Origin: Viscum album
Lineage: Eukaryota > Streptophyta > Magnoliopsida > Santalales > Viscaceae
Direction: 5' to 3'
DNA length: 64,000 nucleotides
Assembly: GCA_963277665.1 (NCBI GenBank)
Contig: OY728159.1
Location: 1,019,979,343 to 1,020,043,342, forward strand
The notes beneath the pieces were generated by a model. That model was given only the letters and a program-made list of their open reading frames with translations, did not search any database and was not told where the DNA came from. A program made the translations under genes and the position numbers. Shown here one piece after another: positions 60,300-64,000 of this stretch. Every line of letters starts with the position of its first letter. Position 1 is the stretch's first letter.

Positions 60300-63200
60300 C
60301 CAAGCAACTATAGTTATACAAGAAGAAGATATACAACATGTCAAGGACATGCAAATTATTATTTCATTTTATTAACACTTGTTAATAAAATATATATCAC
60401 ACTGGTAGGGGATATAACCAAGAAAATTTCCTTGAATTAGCATGAAATCATAAGAAAATGTTCTTCGATACCCTTATGGTCAATATGAATCAACCACTTG
60501 TCAATCCAATTCCATTTTCTCGATATAAAAGAAATTTTATTCTAAACTCTTCAATTTTGTTAAAGTGATAAAACACATAAAATTGGATAGAACTAAAAAA
60601 CACACTAGGATTGGTGTAAGAAGTTTAGATAATGATCATTAAGTCATTTATGATATGTAGGAATCAACAATGCATTAGTCAGATGCTCAAAATTCTCGGT
60701 ATGATCTAGAGTATCATTTAACCATTATGATTTAATTTAAAATTTCATATCACCTTCTACATGGTAAAAAATAAGAAAATTCATTGGGATTGGTTTCAAA
60801 ACATAATATAGTGATCATTGAGTCATTTATGATCTATAAGAGTCAATCAGGTTTCAATATGATGCTCGAATTTCTCTATATGATCAAAAACACCTTTTAA
60901 ACATTTATTAATATGACATATATCCCATCATGGGTTCAAAAATTAGAAAACAAGTTATAAATAATGTTAAAATCATGTAAAAATCCTTAAATATTTTGTG
61001 ACCTTTAAGAAACAACTGCTCCTCAAATTAATGCCTATATTGATTGATATAACATAAATTATGATTTCATATTATTAACAATTAACAATAAATGAAAAAT
61101 CACCCAAGTATGGGTTAAAACAAATAAAAAAGGATTATATTAGCAAGAAAACTTAGGAAAACAATATTTCATAAATTTATGATCTATCGAAAAAAATCAT
61201 GCATAAATATGATTCCTGGTTTTCTCAACATGAATGAAATTGTCATGTGGAATTCAAATTTGTATTAAAGATACATATCACATAAAAAGAGTGAAAAAAA
61301 TAAAATACCCTCAATTTTTTTTGAAATATCTATAAAAATATTATTGACATGTTTATTATCTATAAGAATCAACTGAATGTCAATTAGATTCTTATTTTCT
61401 ATTGTATTTTCTAAAGTATAATTTGACCATTATGTTTTCATTAAAATGATAAATCAACCTTCATGAGTTCAAAACCAATAAAATGAATTTGGATTATTTT
61501 CAAAGCATAGGATAGTTATCATTGAGTTATCATTATTCTGTAAGATTCTACCATGTGTCAATCTAATTCATATATTTATTAGTATGATTGAAAACACCAT
61601 TTTACCATTTATACAATAATTAATATAATATATCTCCCACTAGGGATAAAAAACAAGAAAAACGATGTGGATGATGTTAAAATTAGGGATAAAAATACTT
61701 GAATCATTTTGAATCTATAGTATCCAACAAAACCACAAACTAATTCATAGATTGATCAGTATGAAATAAAGAACAATTTCATATTATTAAAACTTTTTAG
61801 TAAAATAAAAATCATACGAGTTGGTGTAAAAATTGAGAAAAAAACTCATTTTAGTATGAAAACATAGGAAAATTATCTTATATTTATTTATGATCTGAAG
61901 GAATGAACTGAACATTAATCTAATTCCAGATGTTCTCAATATGATAAAAAGTTTCATGTGGCACTTGTATTTATATTAATGTGATAAAGCACATAAAAGT
62001 ATTAAAAACTGGAAAAAAAATATGGATTGGTGTGAAAAATTTGGAGAGTGATCATAAAATAATTTTGGATCTGTCAGAATCAACCTTGAATCAATTAGAT
62101 ACAAAAATTTCTCATTATGATCCAAAGTATTCTTTCACCTTTATGATCACCTTCTAGGGGGTCAAGACTTAAAAAATTATTTCAGATTTGTGTCAAAATT
62201 TAATCTAATAATCATAGAATAATTTATGATATGTAGGAGTTAATCGAGTATCAATATAATGATTTTGTTTCTTGGTATGATTGAATACACTATTTAACCT
62301 TCCATAAATTTATCAATGTGTCATATCTTCTATAATAGGGTCAAATCCCTATAAAAAGATATGAATGAGGTGAAAAACTATGAAAATGATCATATAATAG
62401 TTTTTGATTTATAAGAATGAATTGATCCCCATACCGATTCCTAAACTAATCTGTATAATAGAAATTATGAATTTATTTTATCAATACTTTTTAATAAAAT
62501 AAAAATCCTCTTGGTAAGGTTCAAATATAATAAAATGATGTTGGATTAGCATTATAATATATAAAAATGATCTTTAATTCATTTGTGATTTATATAAATA
62601 AACTATGTGTCAATTTGATTATTGGATTGCTCAGTATGATATAAAGTAATGTGTGGCCTTCAAATTTGAATTAAAGTGAAAAATCATATAAAAGGATCAA
62701 AACTAAGAAAACACACTTGTATTTCTATGAAATCATAGGATAGTGTTCATCGAGACATTTATGATCTATATAAAGTAGTTGGTCTTCAATCAGATGCTCA
62801 TATTGTTCGGTATGGTCCAGTGTAGAATTTCACTGTTGTGCATTCCTAAAAATGGCATATAACCCATCAGGCGGTAAAAACTGAGAAAAAGAATTGTATT
62901 GGTTTCAAAACATAGGGAAAAGATCATAGAATAATTTATGATCATTATGATTGAACTATATATAAATCTAAATCTTATATTTCTTGGTATGATAGAAAAC
63001 ACATTTAACTATTTTTGCATTTATTACTATGATATATCTCATATTAGGGGGTCAAATCAAGTAAAAAAGATTCAATTGATGTCAAAATCAATGAAAAATA
63101 TCCATAAATTATTTGGGATCTGAAAGAATCAACCACACCTCAAAAAAATTCCCATATTGATCAGTATAATGGAATGTATGATTTTAAAATTGTAACACTT

Positions 63201-64000
63201 CTTAATAAAAGAAAAATCACTTTGGTAGGGGTCCAAACTAAGAAAATGAGTCCAAATTAAAAAAAACATATAAAATGTTGTTTGAGTCATTTATGATATG
63301 TATGAATCAATTATGTTCCAATATGATTCAAATTTTTTCTAGTATTATAGAAAGTGAAATGTGCCATTTTCATTTGTATTAAAGTGAAGAATACTATAAA
63401 AATGACCAAAATTGATCAAAAATACTTGGATTGGTGTCAAAATAGGGGATAATGATCATCAATCCATTTTTGATCTATAGGAATCAACCTACTATTAATA
63501 GGATACTTAATTTTATTGGTATGATCAAAGGTACCATTTCACATTTATGTTTTTTTTGTCAAAACCGGTAATAATAAATTCAATTGGTATCAAAACGTAA
63601 GGGAATGATCATCAAGTCATTTATGATCTGTAAGAGTCAACCCCACATCAATTTGATGCTTAAATTTCATACTATGATATAATGAACAATTTAACCACTT
63701 ATATATTTATTAATATGACATATCTCCCACCAGGGATCATAACTGATGAAACATGTTGAGAATGTTGTGAAAATATAAGAAAAATATCCACGAATCATTT
63801 GTGATAGTTATGAATCCATTATTACTCAATCCAATTATCAGAAATTGATTTGTATAATGTAAATTATGATTTTATATTATAAACACATATTAATTAAAGG
63901 GAAATTACTTGGGTAGGGTTCAAAACCAAGAAAACAAATCATATATTAGTGTAAAACATTGAAGAATGATATTTAATAAATTTAGGATTTGTAGAAATTG
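60300..64000. repeat. Diverged tandem array, ~175-bp monomers in a ~700-bp four-monomer higher-order repeat
   Basis: A phrase like ATTTATGATCTGTAGGAATC recurs near 60483, 60655, 60828, 60990, 61170, 61354, 61540, 61708, 61890, 62068, 62222, 62400, 62580, 62758, 62936, 63112, 63287, 63460, 63624 and 63798, spacing about 154-186 bp. Four monomer types alternate. One type with a TTAATAAAATAAAAATC phrase returns near 60340, 61040, 61760, 62470, 63190 and 63880. Another with a CATGTGGCA-like phrase then TTAAAGTGA returns near 61236, 61957, 62650 and 63357. It runs off the right edge. No ORF or transposon end is seen. Confidence 0.8.

Noticed and set aside
60300..64000. CRISPR array
   Set aside because: Repeats are long, diverged and without unique spacers of constant length, and the context is plant transposons.
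1..64000. Ordinary plant genes
   Set aside because: Apart from transposon-related frames, no multi-exon or conserved protein-coding signal was recognised on either strand.

Overview
The window is repeat-dominated, AT-rich nuclear DNA from a plant. The evidence is several Ty3/Gypsy LTR retrotransposons primed by initiator-methionine tRNA and three CACTA (En/Spm) transposons whose transposases have the plant-type order Transpos_assoc, tnp2, DUF4218, DUF4216. I see no ordinary host gene, rRNA, CRISPR array or organellar or bacterial gene. Nearly all coding traces are broken, mostly by TAG and TGA codons of the kind that C-to-T decay of methylated DNA produces. The species cannot be named from the sequence.

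Left block (1-35073). The left edge holds the 5' part of a minus-strand CACTA transposase (element H), with a probable CACTA end at 4490. Next comes a four-level nest of LTR retrotransposons. Element D (plus strand) has its integrase and C-terminal pol at about 4880-5522 and 32046-32640 and its 3' LTR at 32675-35073. D is split by element C (minus strand, 5523-32045, gag and pol relics). C is split by element A (minus strand, 13767-30619, reverse-transcriptase fragment only). A's left LTR is split by element B (plus strand, 13862-22077, gag only). LTR ends, primer-binding sites, polypurine tracts and target duplications set the borders.

Middle and right block (35074-64000). A decayed plus-strand CACTA transposase (element F, about 36010-37793 and 59695-60250) is cut in two by a structurally complete 21.9-kb CACTA element G (37794-59694, target duplication TTG). 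G carries two 21-bp palindromes at each end, a tnp2 transposase gene on the minus strand, a small spliced second gene, and a tandem array of about 343-bp units. Inside that array sits a 10.1-kb gag-only LTR retrotransposon E (43447-53571, target duplication TGGAC, LTRs of about 3.75 kb).

From about 60300 to the right edge runs a diverged tandem array of monomers of roughly 175 bp with a four-monomer higher-order repeat of about 700 bp. It lies just downstream of F's transposase, the same relative position as G's array, so it may be F's subterminal repeat region or a satellite grown from it.

Most unusual: the higher-order array, G's array that overlaps the end of a transposase ORF, a leader sequence shared by elements A and E at the same distance from the primer-binding site, and a dense cluster of short palindromes in B's LTR. 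Boundaries and identities were read by eye; no alignment or search was run.
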